This document shows positions 20,955 through 32,535 of a DNA stretch of 64,000 nucleotides, piece after piece (the stretch's first letter is position 1; each line of letters begins with the position of its first letter). The stretch is taken from contig CM055280.1 of the NCBI GenBank assembly GCA_029237695.1, forward strand, positions 34,382,616 through 34,446,615, read 5' to 3'. The position numbers and the translations under genes were made by a program. The stretch comes from Conchocele bisecta. Its lineage: Eukaryota; Mollusca; Bivalvia; Lucinida; Thyasiridae. The notes under the pieces are model-generated. The model was not told the origin of the DNA, did not search any database, and worked only from the letters and a program-made list of their open reading frames with translations.

Positions 20955-21108
20955 AGCAACAGCAAAGGTCATGTCGTGACAGGACCTCGGCTTCAAGTCT
21001 CATCCGAAAGACAAGTGGGGATGGAAATACTATGAAAGCGAGGTTTAAACCCGCAACCTCCGGATTGGTTGTTCGGTGTTCTAACCCATAACCCACAACT
21101 CATCCCCA
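20955..21108 (-). mobile_element. tRNA-headed SINE, minus strand
   Basis: Left end ACAGCAAAGGTCATG, right end read on the minus strand GATGAGTTGTGGGTTATGGG and later GGAGGTTGCGGGTTTAAACC, A-box-like and B-box-like. Same family as 11734. Confidence 0.7.
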
Positions 21109-21173
21109 CATTTTGAACATTATGATAAAATATTATAGGAATGAATGGCCTTTTTGTGGAATTTATCGGGGTA

Positions 21174-23080
21174 TACCGTATTCTTGCGATTATAGGTCGC
21201 AAGAGTGCATAAGACGCACCCCTATTTTCAGTCCAAAATCTTCGCAAAGTTGTTGTTGTTATTTATTCCCCCACACTGTTTTTTTATTCGTACCTTGGAC
21301 GTTTTTGTCTGTATTTTCCCTATCATAGTTTGTGATGTCCGTAATTTGCCGACTATGTCCGTGATTCCCCGGTCCGTATTTCACCGTTTTCTAGTAGCTT
21401 CAATTACACTGTGAACTCGGTAGTACACGCTTCACTATAACACGTTCTCAGTTAGTATATATGTATACACGGTTGTGCATTGGCTCCCGATATTTTTGCC
21501 TTATTTGTATATCAAAATCGTGTTAAATGTGTAACAGACTATTGTCATAAATCGTGTTATATTTGCGATCATATTGCTGCCGACAGTGGTATTATATTGT
21601 TATTATTGATTGCGGTATGTATTATCTCTTTTCAACACCATTTACGGAAACTATTTTCGAAATCAATATCGGCGAAATATGGCGACAGATCTGCGTATAA
21701 TCCAGAGTGTTTTTTTTAACCCGTTCCTTTCTGAATACACATTTACGGATATGAAATTTATTAAATATTTTATTTTTATTTTTGTTATTTCTCACTGTGA
21801 AAGTACATGTTGTGACCACTCATTTGAACCGTCTCGACGAAACGGTTTAAATGGTGATCGCGGCATATACTTCTGAGTGCATAGAAGGAAAATATTTAGG
21901 ATTTTCCGCAAACATAAGCGTATCCTCAGCATGAAATGTGTTACTGATTGCCCCCATGATGCCGCACACATCAAAAAAGCGTGTTGACCAATCAGTGCAA
22001 TTTCAAAACATAGCCCAAAGGTCACACAGTTTATTGCCTCGTGCTGAATGATGACATAAGATAAGCACCTGTTAATTGACACGGTTGGGTGTTATCGATT
22101 TTTTTCCACAAAGCAACACACAACTTTCGCCTGTACAGTATGTAATATTTCAAAATCAGTTGTATCTTCCGTAAATGACGCTGACAGCAGCCTATAGCTA
22201 GGACGAATTTGCATTGTCCGCTGACGTAATTATAATGTTTTTAATTAGAGATTGGCGAACATTGTAAACCATGTACAGACTACGCGAATCCATCGCCTGG
22301 TCTGGTCGCTAATGCAATAAGCCGGGATTTGTCAGAGATAGAGACCCAATTCACATAAACACGTTTGCCGTGTCATAAATAGAGTCTGGTTCTCAGTAGT
22401 ATTGCTTCACTGGGACGCATCAGACAGGGTACCAGTTTAGTGACGAATACGAAACTGACATCAGCTTTATGTTGTAAATCTTGACACGCGGTGTGTTTGA
22501 TGTCGGCCAGCTGACTTAGGCTTGCCACTTTCATCAGCATCGTGTAAACACACAGTTTCGAAACTAATGATGGAGTTTTATAACTTTCGTGGGATTGCAT
22601 TATGCATATTGGGATTTACCGTTAATGGCATCATGCAATATTTTTCACGGCAAAATGACACCGACCGATATGGGCCCGGTAAATGTTTTCAAAAGATAAT
22701 TAAAATAATAGAGGCCAGATTGTGATTCGGCAGAGCAAATTTCGACCGAATTTGATCTTGGTATACACTGTTCGCCTTCGCCTTCGGTATAGAAAATGTG
22801 TACCGAATGTGACACAGGGCCGGAACGAGTAAGGCGCGAGTAAGGCGCGAACTGTTTACAATACGAATCCAACATTCCAATACCGGATTTTACCCCAAAG
22901 ACTAACAACAACAACAAATATAGGAACGCATTTTTATTTTTTTTATTTTTGGTCGTTTATGTCAATATTTCGGGTGGAAAAAAATGCTCATGTATCTACA
23001 TGTATTTATAAGACACAGGGGCTTTCTGGGATACAAATATGAGTAAAAAAAATGCGACTTATAATCGCAAGAATGCGGTA
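21174..23080. mobile_element. 1.9-kb TA-target element R inside Q
   Basis: TA at both borders. Terminal inverted repeats CCGTATTCTTGCGATTATAG and complement of CTTATAATCGCAAGAATGCGG, about 25 bases. Only short scattered frames inside; no transposase or catalytic triad could be read, so non-autonomous. A TTAA-B element sits within it. Ends are of the CCGTATT type also seen in S (51367-52712). Confidence 0.88.
21716..21944. mobile_element. TTAA-B MITE nested in R
   Basis: TTAACCCGTTCCTTTCTG to CAGCATGAAATGTGTTAC; right TTAA has decayed to TTAC. Hairpin CATTTGAACCGTCTCGACG with ACGGTTTAAATGGTGATC. Confidence 0.88.
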
Positions 23081-23357
23081 AACTTGGAAAAGTCGCGGGA
23101 ATACTGGACGAAGGCCGGAAGGTTTATATCCCCGATAAATTCCACAAAAAGGCCATCCATTCCTTATAATTCCAGAATTTGAAATAAATTCATCAAGAAA
23201 ATGTGTTATTTTCCGTTTTCTTAATAATTATTTTAACTGCGCCTCACGGTTACGGAAAGTAGTTCGGCGTGGGCGTTTACTGGGATATAAACCTTGCTAC
23301 GGGCCAATCAAATGTTAGGGAATATTTTTGTGCTGGAATTATATACTTATTAACATT

Positions 23358-23491
23358 ACTATTAGAGTGTATACTATTAGAGTGTATACTATTAGAGTGA
23401 CTATTAGAGTGTATACTATTAGAGTGTATACTATTAGAGTGTATACTATTAGAGTGTATACTATTAGAGTGTATACTATTAGAGTGTATAC
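23358..23491. repeat. 15-bp minisatellite, about 9 units
   Basis: Units of ACTATTAGAGTGTAT. One unit is shortened near 23397. The multiple-of-3 period gives short false repeat peptides on both strands. Confidence 0.96.
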
Positions 23492-23514
23492 TGCTATTGG
23501 AATAAATATGCAAA

Positions 23515-23815
23515 ACAAGAAATCGGTAACACTGATGGATGTACCCATCAAAAACTTTAAAAAAAAAAAAAAACTAGCGCAAACTTCTAAATCATTTGAC
23601 CTTGAGTTTCGGCAGGGGTGGTGCATGAGTGGGCCACAGAATGAAAATGTGGATGACGACTAATATTGTAATAATCATAAGAAGTTTTTAGCCATTTCCG
23701 ATTTACAGAGGTAGTAGGTACCAAAAAACTTTAAGCAAATCTTGGGACAGACAGACAGACTGAGCGACAGATGGGCGGGCAGAGGAATCCATTATCGGAT
23801 GGACGGACAGATGCT
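23515..23815 (+). mobile_element. Pearl-like fragment
   Basis: AACTTCTAAATCATTTGACC, GAATGAAAATGTGGATGACG and GACAGACAGACAGACTGAG then GGATGGACGGACAGATG are the component words of X/Z-type elements. No tandem core remains. Poly-A near 23558. Confidence 0.6.
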
Positions 23816-24177
23816 GAACTGGGCCTAAGTTGGTCGCAGACATCGCAAGGTGCCCTTTATCAGTCCACATTAGTTACATTTATTATATCGATGAGAGTCC
23901 AGAAAAAATTCACAATTGCAGAGAAAATTGTGATTACCCGACGTGAATGCCATTTAAAGCTGCGGAACGTGGGACCAGTCTGGAATTGATGCAATTTGCA
24001 GAACACCAGTCTGTATTTCCCAGGGTGCCTTGTAATCACAATTTAAATCTTTACTTTAGGTAAACGAGAATTATTGTCTACAAATGTTTACCATTTCTCT
24101 CAATTCTTTTTGTAAACATGGTTGGGAACCAATAATGGTACGCCGGCGGACAACAGGGAACGGTAAACAGATTGCAC

Positions 24178-24453
24178 TTAACCCTTACTACGCTGAATTA
24201 AATGTTGCCGTCTGCTGGAAAAGTTTTATTGTCAATATTTCTCGACAAAAATCTGGTTTTGACAGCACATGAGAATCGTCTCCGGTGCTGTCAAAACCAG
24301 TTTTTAGCTCGCCTGCACGAAGTGCATAGGAGCTTATGGCTTATGGCTTATGACGATTATCATGTGCTGTCAAAACCAGTTTTTTGTTAAGAATTAAAGC
24401 AAAAATGAAAAACAGAAGACGGCAATTTTCGTCAACAGCGTAGGAAGGGTTAA
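24178..24453. mobile_element. TTAA-D MITE with expanded stem
   Basis: TTAACCCTTACTACGCTGAA to CAGCGTAGGAAGGGTTAA. The right stem arm (GGTGCTGTCAAAACCAG) is present twice, separated by AGCTCGCCTGCACGAAGTGC and a tripled GGCTTATG-type word. Right TTAA is shared with a B element. Confidence 0.88.
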
Positions 24454-24692
24454 CCCATTTCATACTAAGGATATGCCATTTTGTTTGTGGAAAATCTTAA
24501 ATATTTCCGTTATACGTGCTTAGAAGCATGTGTCGCGACCACCATTTGAACAGTCTCGTCGGAACAGTTCAAACGAATGGTCAAGCATATACATTTGTAC
24601 GTTCATTGAGAAATAACAAAAATAAAATAATTCATGAAATAATTCTAAATAACAGTCAAACAAAGCAGGTGTTTGCCGAGTAGAATGGAAAA
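24450..24692. mobile_element. TTAA-B MITE, right end lost
   Basis: Left end TTAACCCATTTCATACTAAG, hairpin CCATTTGAACAGTCTCGTC with GAACAGTTCAAACGAATGG, then ATTGAGAAATAACAAAAAT. Runs into an H element before a right TTAA. Confidence 0.8.
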
Positions 24693-24699
24693 TATAAAA

Positions 24700-24961
24700 C
24701 AAGAGGGCCATGATGGCCCTTAAATTCGCTCACCTGACTCCATGAACACCAGAGGAGAATGTGACATTGAGTTCATGTGTTTTAAACAAAAATTGTGCTA
24801 TTTTTAGATGGCGGTCATCTTGGATAAAGCGATGACTCATTTTACCAAATCTGAAAATGCTTCACCCAAGGATCTTAACTTACTATGAAGTTTGGCCAGC
24901 ATCGGCCATGTGGTTCCTGAGAAAAGACTTTCAAAATCTCGAATAAATGGAACTTTTTATG
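24700..24961 (+). mobile_element. Pearl-like element H, 5' part
   Basis: AACAAGAGGGCCATGATGG, CGCTCACCTGACTCC, GAGAATGTGACATTGAGTTC and AGCATCGGCCATGTGGTTCC match the first 250 bases of 45928-47138. Stops abruptly at a SINE end. Confidence 0.85.
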
Positions 24962-25550
24962 CCCCAGCAACAGCTAAGGTCATGTAGGGTGGTTTCCAGT
25001 ATCATGCAAAGGACCAATTGAAATACTATTAAAGGTACATACCCACTCAGTAGGCACAGAATGTTCTTTATACAAATTAAATAAGTGTATAATTGTGTCA
25101 CTATTCCACCAGTTCTAAACATTACAAGTGCCCGCTGTAAAGATACAATAATTTAGTAATATTTATTTTACTGGTGACTCGCAGTGGTTAAGCAGGCTTT
25201 TCATATGGAAATGAGGCATGATATTTTTTAATTATTTATACTAATTAAATGTATCGCCTGAAAAAATAACATTTTCGACAGATTATAAAGTATGATAATT
25301 GTACATCAAAAAATAAATACAGAGTATAAATAGTAATGTCCGTTAACATTTTAAGGAAACACGGTTATCGCCCCTGATATCAGTGTGGAAATTTACGTCT
25401 GATATAAAATGCATAATAAGGCAAATCAGTATGTGGGGTACTATAATAGAACAGTTTGTGACTACTGAGTGGGCATGTACCTTTAAAGCACTCTTCAAGC
25501 CTAGGATGGGGATTGAACTTGCATCCTCTGGCCACAATCCACCCCTACAT
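24962..25550 (-). mobile_element. SINE split by a TTAA-G element
   Basis: The left piece AGCAACAGCTAAGGTCATGT and right piece AGGATGGGGATTGAACTTGC / CATCCTCTGGCCACAATCC are the two ends of the SINE type seen at 11734. They are separated exactly by the TTAA-bounded G element. Confidence 0.72.
25029..25486. mobile_element. TTAA-G element inside a SINE
   Basis: TTAAAGGTACATACCCACTC to GAGTGGGCATGTACCTTTAA. Contains TAGGCACAGAATGTTCTTTA and AACACGGTTATCGCCCCTG as in 5188. About 0.46 kb, no coding frame. Confidence 0.93.
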
Positions 25551-25791
25551 ACATACAGAAGTTTCTTATATGTGGCTGTGACTGGAGAACTGGGGCTTAT
25601 GGGTTTTGCAACCAGTATAGATCCAGATCAGCAGGTGCATCCGCAGTCTGATCAAAATCTGCATTGTTCGCTATTCCATCAATGAACCATATTGAGCCTG
25701 GGTATGGAAGGTGAGCCAATTCCCACACTTAAATATAAGCTGAATGAACGAATACACAGGAGTGATAACTAGGTAATAGTTTTCAACTACA

Positions 25792-27478
25792 ACAAGAGCT
25801 GTAGGCGAACAGCATAGCTCGACTATGAGGGTAGTCGATGTACACATAGCTTGACAAAGAAGGTGGCTGCGGCCTGCATAAAAACCTTAACCAAGGTTGA
25901 CTAAAAACATTAACCAAGGGAAATTAAGTAAGTAATTCAAGGTTAAATGTAGGTCAATGTCAGATATAGGTCAGGGGTTATTGATGTACATCACTAGGAG
26001 ATAAAGTTTTCCAAGTATGGTTGCTGTAGGCCCAGGAGTATTCCATATACAAGCTTGAGTAAAAAGCGTAACCAAGGGGAGATAACTAAGTAATCCAAGG
26101 ATAAAAGTAGGTCAAGGTCAAATATAGGTCAGGGATTATTGATGTACATCACTAGGAGATGAAGTTGTCCAAGTATGGTTGATGTAGGCCCAGAAGTATT
26201 CCATATACAAGCTTGACTATAAACATTAAGCAAGTAATTCAAGGTTAAATGTAGGTGATGGTAAAATAAAGGTCAGGGGTTATTGATGTACATCACTAGG
26301 AGATGAAGTTGTCCAAGTATGGTTGGTGTAGGGCCATGAGTATTCCATCTACAAGCTTGACTAAAAACCTTAGCCAAAGGGAATTAAGTAAGTAATTCAA
26401 GAGGAAATGTAGGTCAAGGTCAAATATAGATCAGGGGTTATTGATGTACATCACTATGAGAAAAGGTTGTCCAAGTGTGGTGTCTGTATGCACAATAGTA
26501 TTCCATGTACAAGCTTGAGTAAAAAGCTTAACCAAGGTCGAGTAAAAACCTTAACCAAGGGGAATTAAGTAAGTAATTCAAGGTTAAACGTAGGGCAAGG
26601 TCAAATATAGGTCAGGGGTTGTTGATGTACATCACTAGGAGATGAAGTTGTCCAAGTATGGTTGGTGTAGGGCCAGGAGTATTCCATCTACAAGCTTGAC
26701 TAAAAACGTTAACCAAGGGGAATTAAGAAAGTAATTCAAGAGGAAATGTAGGTCAAGGTCAAATATAGATCAGGGGTTGTTGATGTACATCACTATGAGA
26801 TGAAGTTGTCCAAGTATGGTGGGTGTAGGGCCAGTAGTATTCCATATAGAAGGTGGACTAAAAACCTTAACCAAAAGGAATTAAGTAAGTAATTCAAGAG
26901 GAAATGTAGGTCAAGGTCAAATATAGATCAGGGGTTATTGATGTACATACCTATGAGAAAAGGTTGTCGAAGTATGGTGTCTGGATGCACAATAGTATTC
27001 AATGTACAAGCTTGAAAAAAAAACTTAACCAAGATTGACTAAAAACCTTAACCAAGGGGAATTAAGTAAGTAATTAAAGAGGAAATGTAGGTCAAGGTCA
27101 AATATAGATGAGGGGTTATTGATGTGCATCACTAGGAGATGAAGTTGTCCAAGTATGGTGGGTGTAGGGCCAGTAGTATTGCATATACAAGCTTGACTAA
27201 AAACCTTAACCAAGGTTGAGTAAAAACCTTAACCAAGGGGAATTAAGTAAGTAATTCAAGAGGAAATGTAGGTCAAGGTCAAATATAGATCAGGGGTTAT
27301 TGATGTACATCACTAGGATATGAAGTTGTCCAAGTATGGTGGGTGTAGGGCCAGTAGTATTCCATATACAAGCTTGACTAAAAACCTTAACCAAGGCGTG
27401 ACGCCGACGCCGACGCCGACGCCGACACCGGGGTGACAACATAAGCTCTACTTATTCTTCGAATAGTCGAGCTAAAAA
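25792..27478 (+). mobile_element. Tandem-core element I, copy 1
   Basis: Starts CAAGAGCTGTAGGCGAACAG and has TAGCTCGACTAT near the left end with ATAGTCGAGCTA at the right. About nine tandem cores of roughly 155-185 bp follow, marked by AAGTAAGTAATTCAAG, AGGTCAAGGTCAAATATAG and GAAGTTGTCCAAGTATGG. Then come (GACGCC)n, GGGGTGACAACATAAGCTC and a TATTC-TTC-GAATA hairpin before the A-rich end. Architecture matches bivalve 'pearl' and Helitron-associated tandem-repeat elements (inference). Confidence 0.9.
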
Positions 27479-27484
27479 TGGTAT

Positions 27485-28126
27485 TTATTTAATGGTAATT
27501 GATTGATTGATTTATTTAATGGTGTTTAATGCCTCTCAACAGCTAAGGTCATTTTATGCTGGGTCAATATTGTGATAGGGGTGGGGGGAAATCCCAAACT
27601 TTAACGTATATGTTAAGGATGCATATTTTTACGTAATTTGACCTTCACCTTAGACATGAAGGCCGCATGGGTGTGGTATGGAATGAAAATATGCATGATG
27701 ATAAGGAAGTATATGAAGTTTGAGGTCAATCCGACTTACCATTACAGAGATAATTGGTACACAAAAAGCTTAACGCGGACTGACGGACAAAGAGATAAAC
27801 GAAAGGATGGACGGAAATTATGAAAACTATATATCCCTCAACATACTTCGTATGCCAGGGGTATAAATAGATATTTAGCCCTAGAATAACCCGACATGGT
27901 GCCATGTCCTCACAACAGCAGAGTCACTAAGCCCCACCTCCCCAAAAGTAATGGGATTAGTATTAATCTTACTATTATAATGGGAATAACCAGATACAAG
28001 TCTCAAGTAACAAGAAAGGCAAAAATATCATGTACTCGAGGGCCAAACCTGTGACATCAGGATTCTTGTAAGGATGAATCCAATTGTTAAATTTACCCTT
28101 CGCATGCTCCCGACCAACCGCCCAGT
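27485..28126 (-). mobile_element. SINE of the 13059 type with nested pearl-like insert
   Basis: (GATT)n tail, TTTAATGGTGTTTAATGCC, CAACAGCTAAGGTCATTTTA, then after the insert ATAACCCGACATGGTGCCAT, ATAATGGGAATAACCAGATAC and CTTCGCATGCTCCCGACC. All segments match 13059-13462 and 62841-63250 in order. Confidence 0.8.
27597..27875 (+). mobile_element. Pearl-like element nested in SINE
   Basis: Contains GACCTTCACCTTAGACATGA, GGAATGAAAATATGCATGAT and GACTGACGGACAAAGAG. The 3' end is ATATCCCTCAA, a CATAC-TTC-GTATG hairpin and AGGGGTATAAA. No tandem core. Confidence 0.75.
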
Positions 28127-29323
28127 AGCCGATTTCACTTATCTAGCAAAGTTTGAGGGAGTAACATTTATTTTTCCCGAAATGCATTATTTCATATAGA
28201 ACGACTGCATATATTTGATGATTAAAAGTATGAAGAATTATTATACTGAATTTATTACATTATCACAGACAAAATGGCTGTGATAATGTAATAAATTTGG
28301 TTTAATATTTGGTCAGTAAGCGAGGTACGCCTAAAATATGTAAAAATTTCCAAGTGTGTGGGCTTGTGACCTTGACTCTGGAATTAGCGGGAGCGGCATG
28401 AACGTGAATTTGTCACAGGGTGGTAGAGGTCCATTGGAGCAATGTGTGTGTAAAATTTGAAGCAGATCCAAGCAAGGAAATAGAAGTTATAACCGATTTC
28501 TCTGATGTTAAGTTTTGTAAAGAGACTAAGTATGTGACCTTGACCTCGAGATCAGCGGGGATTTGTCACAGCATATGAAATATTAAGAATTTTCAATGAA
28601 TGAAATAGAAGTTATAACATATTTCTCTGATGTTAAGTTTTGTAAAGAGACTAAGTATGTGACCTTGACCTTGGGATCGGCGGGGGTTGGACAGTCGTAG
28701 ATTTGTCAAAGCATGATAGTACAACCTTAGAGGAATGCACAAGTGAAATAATAAGAATTTTCAATGAAGGAAATAGAAGTTATAACTTATTTCTCTGATG
28801 TTAAGTTTTGTAAAGAGACTAAGTATTTGACCTTGACCTTGGGATCAGCGGGGGTTGGACAGTCGTGGATTTGGCACAGCATGGTAGTAGAGCCTTACAG
28901 GAATGCATGTGTGAAATATTAATCATTTTAGATGAAGGAAATAGAAGTTATAATAATATTTCTCTGATGTTAAGTTTACAGACGGACGGACGGACGGACG
29001 GACGTACCAACATTTTGGGTTTATGGGCTATTTGCTATATAAAAGATCAAAGGACTAGCCCCTAAACTTCAAAAGGTTTTATGGGCTAACGGAATAAGTT
29101 CAAAGAACTTCAAAGGAATCCTTATGTTACTAACCCTTACCCTAAGCTCCTAAACCCTTGATGTTTGCCCGGACAACCCGACTCCAGTATACCCCCCACA
29201 ACTCGTTGTGGGGGGTATAATAAAAAATAAAATATTTAATCTTATATTGTAAATTTCTCCCTCAAAGTGTACTTAGCAAGATATAAGTTATACTTAGCAA
29301 TTTTGGGGAAATCGGCTACAGAG
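28127..29323. mobile_element. Foldback element O split by element M
   Basis: The left arm TAGCCGATTTCACTTATC, GCAAAGTTTGAGGGAGTAA and the perfect stem TTTATTACATTATCACAG / CTGTGATAATGTAATAAAT are present. The right arm TTTCTCCCTCAAAGTGTACT...GGGGAAATCGGCTAC appears only after 29240, beyond M. Confidence 0.75.
28330..29225 (+). mobile_element. Tandem-core element M inside O
   Basis: Four cores spaced about 130-170 bp share TTTCTCTGATGTTAAGTTT, AAGAGACTAAGTATGTGACC and GATCAGCGGGG. Then come (GGAC)n and a 3' palindrome at 29188-29219, TATACCCCCCACAAC-TC-complement, just before TAATAAAAAAT. Frames within the cores are not conserved. Confidence 0.82.
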
Positions 29324-29703
29324 CAGCCAAGATAAATAGCACTGCTTATCTGAGACGCTATCAAGGACGATGAGTGTAATTCCCTGCAGAGCTGACAATA
29401 CCATATGCAAATGTTATTAGTGAAGGACATCACAAACACGGTGACCTAAAAACACTACTTATGTTCAACAAAATTGGATGACGAAATTAGCCGTGGTTCG
29501 TCTAGGCGATGGGATGTATCCATTTATATCATACATGTATATACGAGCCGATTTGCACTTATTCTCGTTAAGCTAGTATACAGTATACAACAACATTTAA
29601 TGGCTTTGAAACGAAAACTAGCGACAGCATATGAGATCATCTCCATTGTTTGTTCATGATTGCCAAGCCAACATAAATGTCTTGGAATACATATTTTCAA
29701 TGA

Positions 29704-30029
29704 TACAGTAGAACCTCTATAAACCGGGCAATCTGGGAGGTCCCCAAGCTGGGAGGTCCCCAAGCTGGGAGTCCCCAGGGTGTCTGGTTTACAGATGTTC
29801 CACTGTGAATCAGGTACAGTGGAACATCTCTAAACCGGACACCCTGGGAGGTCACCAGGCTGGGAGGTCACCTGGGTGTCTGGTTTAGAGATGTTCCACT
29901 GTGAATCGGGCATGTATTTGGATGCTTTGCAATCATAAACATGCATTATCATCAAAGACGAAGGAACCCATAACAAATAAGATCACAGACGTTATCTTGG
30001 TGTTCGGTTTAGAGGGGTTCCACTGTACC
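29704..30029. mobile_element. Pogo-like element P, reverse copy with duplicated end
   Basis: TACAGTAGAACCTCTATAAAC at one end and GTTTAGAGGGGTTCCACTGTA at the other. The hairpin end (AACATCTCTAAACCGGACAC...GGTTTAGAGATGTTCCACTG) is present twice, at 29704-29806 and 29815-29903. The inner segment is the reverse complement of that at 18005, diverged. Confidence 0.78.
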
Positions 30030-30160
30030 ACATTAAGCTGAAGACCAAGAAAATCTCGGTGTTTGATTTTGTTGATTGGCTTCACTGCCATCTACCTCCA
30101 ATGCCTGTTCTTGATTCAAAATCTCAGAGGTCGGTGTCCGAGAGCTCATACACCAGATCT

Positions 30161-30234
30161 GCAGTGAAACCTCTCTAAAGTGGACACCCTGGATACCACC
30201 TCCCAGGGTGTCCACTTTAGAGAGGCTTTACTGC
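30161..30234. mobile_element. P-family solo hairpin
   Basis: GCAGTGAAACCTCTCTAAAG and GGACACCCTGG pair with CCAGGGTGTCC and CTTTAGAGAGGCTTTACTGC. The loop is only about 10 bases, so the whole unit folds. Confidence 0.8.
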
Positions 30235-30461
30235 GACATTTTCTAAATTTGCCATTTAAGTCGAGTAGTGTTAGCGGTGATTTTCCGTGACTGATCACAG
30301 CTTAGCCTTGACCAATCAAACTTTCTCTTTTGAAGTATTGTGCTCAAGTAGATGCCTAGAGAGTTGTATAATCGTTGGCCGCGTGGAATCTGGTTTTGAG
30401 ACCTTTCAATAACAAGGTTCATATATACATGAATACACTTGTATGTGGGGACATTGCTCAT

Positions 30462-30657
30462 GCAGAGCTCCTCCAGTTAAGGTGCATAATTTTATCAATT
30501 TGGGGGTAATTGTTTTTTATTTCTTCACCAAAAATGGCAAGTTGGGAGTGCTTTAGAATCGTCTCATTGAGACGATTCTAAAGCACTCACACCTTGCCAT
30601 GTTTGATGGAGAAATAAGAACTTTACCCCAAATGTATGCACCGTAACTGGAGCTCTG
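30462..30657. mobile_element. Hairpin MITE E
   Basis: CAGAGCTCCTCCAGTTAAGG to CCGTAACTGGAGCTCTG with stem GTTGGGAGTGCTTTAGAATC. A three-base CTC duplication lies in the left end. Confidence 0.9.
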
Positions 30658-31640
30658 TGTACATGCAGCTAAATTATAACACAAAAACGTTTCAGCACTG
30701 CAAGACAGTGTCCTGATCCACAGGTGTGTGAACAGATTGATCAGTATGTTGGTGTCATATGGGTATTTTGGGAAGATTTGGGTGGATTTCGTTGGTTTAG
30801 GGTAATTTACATAGTTTTGTGCAAGTACTAATGCTCAATTATACACGACAGAAATCGTCAATTATCTACACATTCACCATTCCGAACTTTCTGACACCTT
30901 TTATACTGTCAAAATTTTCAAGCCCTCAAAGCGGAGATTACGCGCGGGGCGCACCATTTGATTGGATAGCCATTTTCAGTGATGTGTCAAAATCCACTAT
31001 GACATGTGTATCAGCCAATGAATGTCGCACTGTAAAGTTGTAAAAACAGTGTGTAACCAAATTTCTCCGCTTTGAGAGCTTGCTCATCTATTCGAGAATA
31101 TTTGACGTTTTTCAGACGATATATAAATGTTTGACTTGCATGGGCGGTTCAGGTCCAATACATTAATCTAAACACACAATTTACGACCAGTTTTAATGTT
31201 ATCAGTTAACAAATAATGGTTTTATTGGTTAAAAACATACGCAGGTAGAATCTCTGTTTCACACCTTTGTACTTCTAGTTATACGTGTAATTCGGTATGG
31301 GAGGTGATGTAAATTGTATGTTAGTAACAATGCACCCAAACCACCAGATATACCGAAGAAATGCATAAAACACTGAAATATGAACCGTTCTTCAAGAACA
31401 TGTGTCCTGATGTGGTGCCAGGCACCCATACTACACACTGATCAATTGGCCCCAGGTGTGAAACTACAGACAGATGTCCCAATGGACATATGAGTACACA
31501 GGTGAACAGACAAAGAGATGTACGGACAGACAAATGCATGTCTATCAAGATAATATTATAGCCTCTGCTTTCTTAAGAGTTTTGGCAGATAAAAACTAGA
31601 AAATGTGTTTATAGAACACGGATTCCCCACTTATTGCTTT
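30658..31640. other. Stretch with little recognisable content
   Basis: Around 31395-31450 a SINE-body fragment (GTGTCCTGATGTGGTGCCAG) is visible. Otherwise no array, element or coding signal. Frames of 74-75 codons here lack motifs or repeats. Confidence 0.5.
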
Positions 31641-32184
31641 GATAGTAAACAAAGCAAAATTCCAAAAGGGGAGATAATACATGACCCGGGAGTCGAATAA
31701 AAAATCAAAATAAACTTTGCACATCTACTCATCATAAGGAAGCTTACTGTACCAAGTTTCAGGTCTGTAGCTATTACAGTTTAAAAGTTTTACAACTTAC
31801 AAGCCAAAATTGGAAAATTCTAAGTAGAAAAGGATAGATAATCCATGACCATGGGGTCGAATATAAATCAAATTAAACTGTGGCATCTACCCATCAAGGG
31901 GTTACAAGGCAAACTTGGAAAATTCTAAGTCAAAAAGGGGGAGATAATCAATGAACCTCGGGTCAAATAAAAAATCGAAACAAACTTTGCGCATCTACTC
32001 ATCATAAGGAAGCTACATACCAAGTTTCAGGTCTGTAGCTAGTACGGTTTAAAAGTTTTAAGACTTATAAGGTTGGTGGCGGACGGACGGACAACGCACG
32101 GACGGGATGGGACGGGTCAGGACGGGACGGACGGACAAGGGTAACACTAAGTGCCCCTTCCACTATTATGGTGGGACATAAAAA
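31628..32184 (+). mobile_element. Pearl-like element L, longest copy
   Basis: 5' end ATTCCCCACTTATTGCTTTG as in the deleted copy at 44283. Three cores of about 130 bp carry ATGACCCGGGAGTCGAATAA, TTTGCACATCTACTCATC and GGTTTAAAAGTTTTACA. Then GGACGGACGGACAACG, GGTAACACTAAGTGCCCC, TGGTGGGACATAAAAAT. Inverted CCCCAC/GTGGG subterminal words. Confidence 0.82.
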
Positions 32185-32269
32185 TCTGTTTTCAGGAGAA
32201 TATAGAAAATAAAATGCCTAAATGCATGGTGTTTGGCTAGTTCTGAGTACATAACTCAAATTACATTTC

Positions 32270-32535
32270 ATTACATGCATTATGACAGAGTAGTCTTTCC
32301 AAATATGCATTTGAAGTGTTCATTATTTACTTTCTATTTCGTGGAGAGTAACCTAAACATTTTGCTAATACACACTCTATTAGGTATGTTTATGATAATA
32401 TTTTTATATCGTATTGTAGAATTGTCTCTCAATAACAATATAGCGAAGTATGAACGTCAATGCCCTGCAGGTTGTTTTCTATATTTTAGTGCACGAAATG
32501 TAAATGCTGTTGCGCAATTTTTTACCGTTGACCGT
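32270..32535 (+). repeat. Dispersed repeat, inverted partner at 36968
   Basis: Matches the reverse complement of 36968-37225 over about 260 bases with shared blocks such as TTTTGCTAATACACACTCTA and TCAATAACAATATAGCGAA. Both copies keep an open frame (105 and 65 codons), but the differences between them are mostly amino-acid changing, so it is not read as a gene. Confidence 0.82.

Larger units (their letters stand above)
21130..23345. mobile_element. Foldback element Q split by element R
   Basis: Left part GGAATGAATGGCCTTTTTGT...GGGGTATA; right part AACTTGGAAAAGTCGCGGG, a shortened centre, CCACAAAAAGGCCATCCATT and the Q tail TGCGCCTCACGGTTACGG...GGGCCAATCAAATGTTAGGG. The join matches the uninterrupted copy at 6886. 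Confidence 0.85.
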
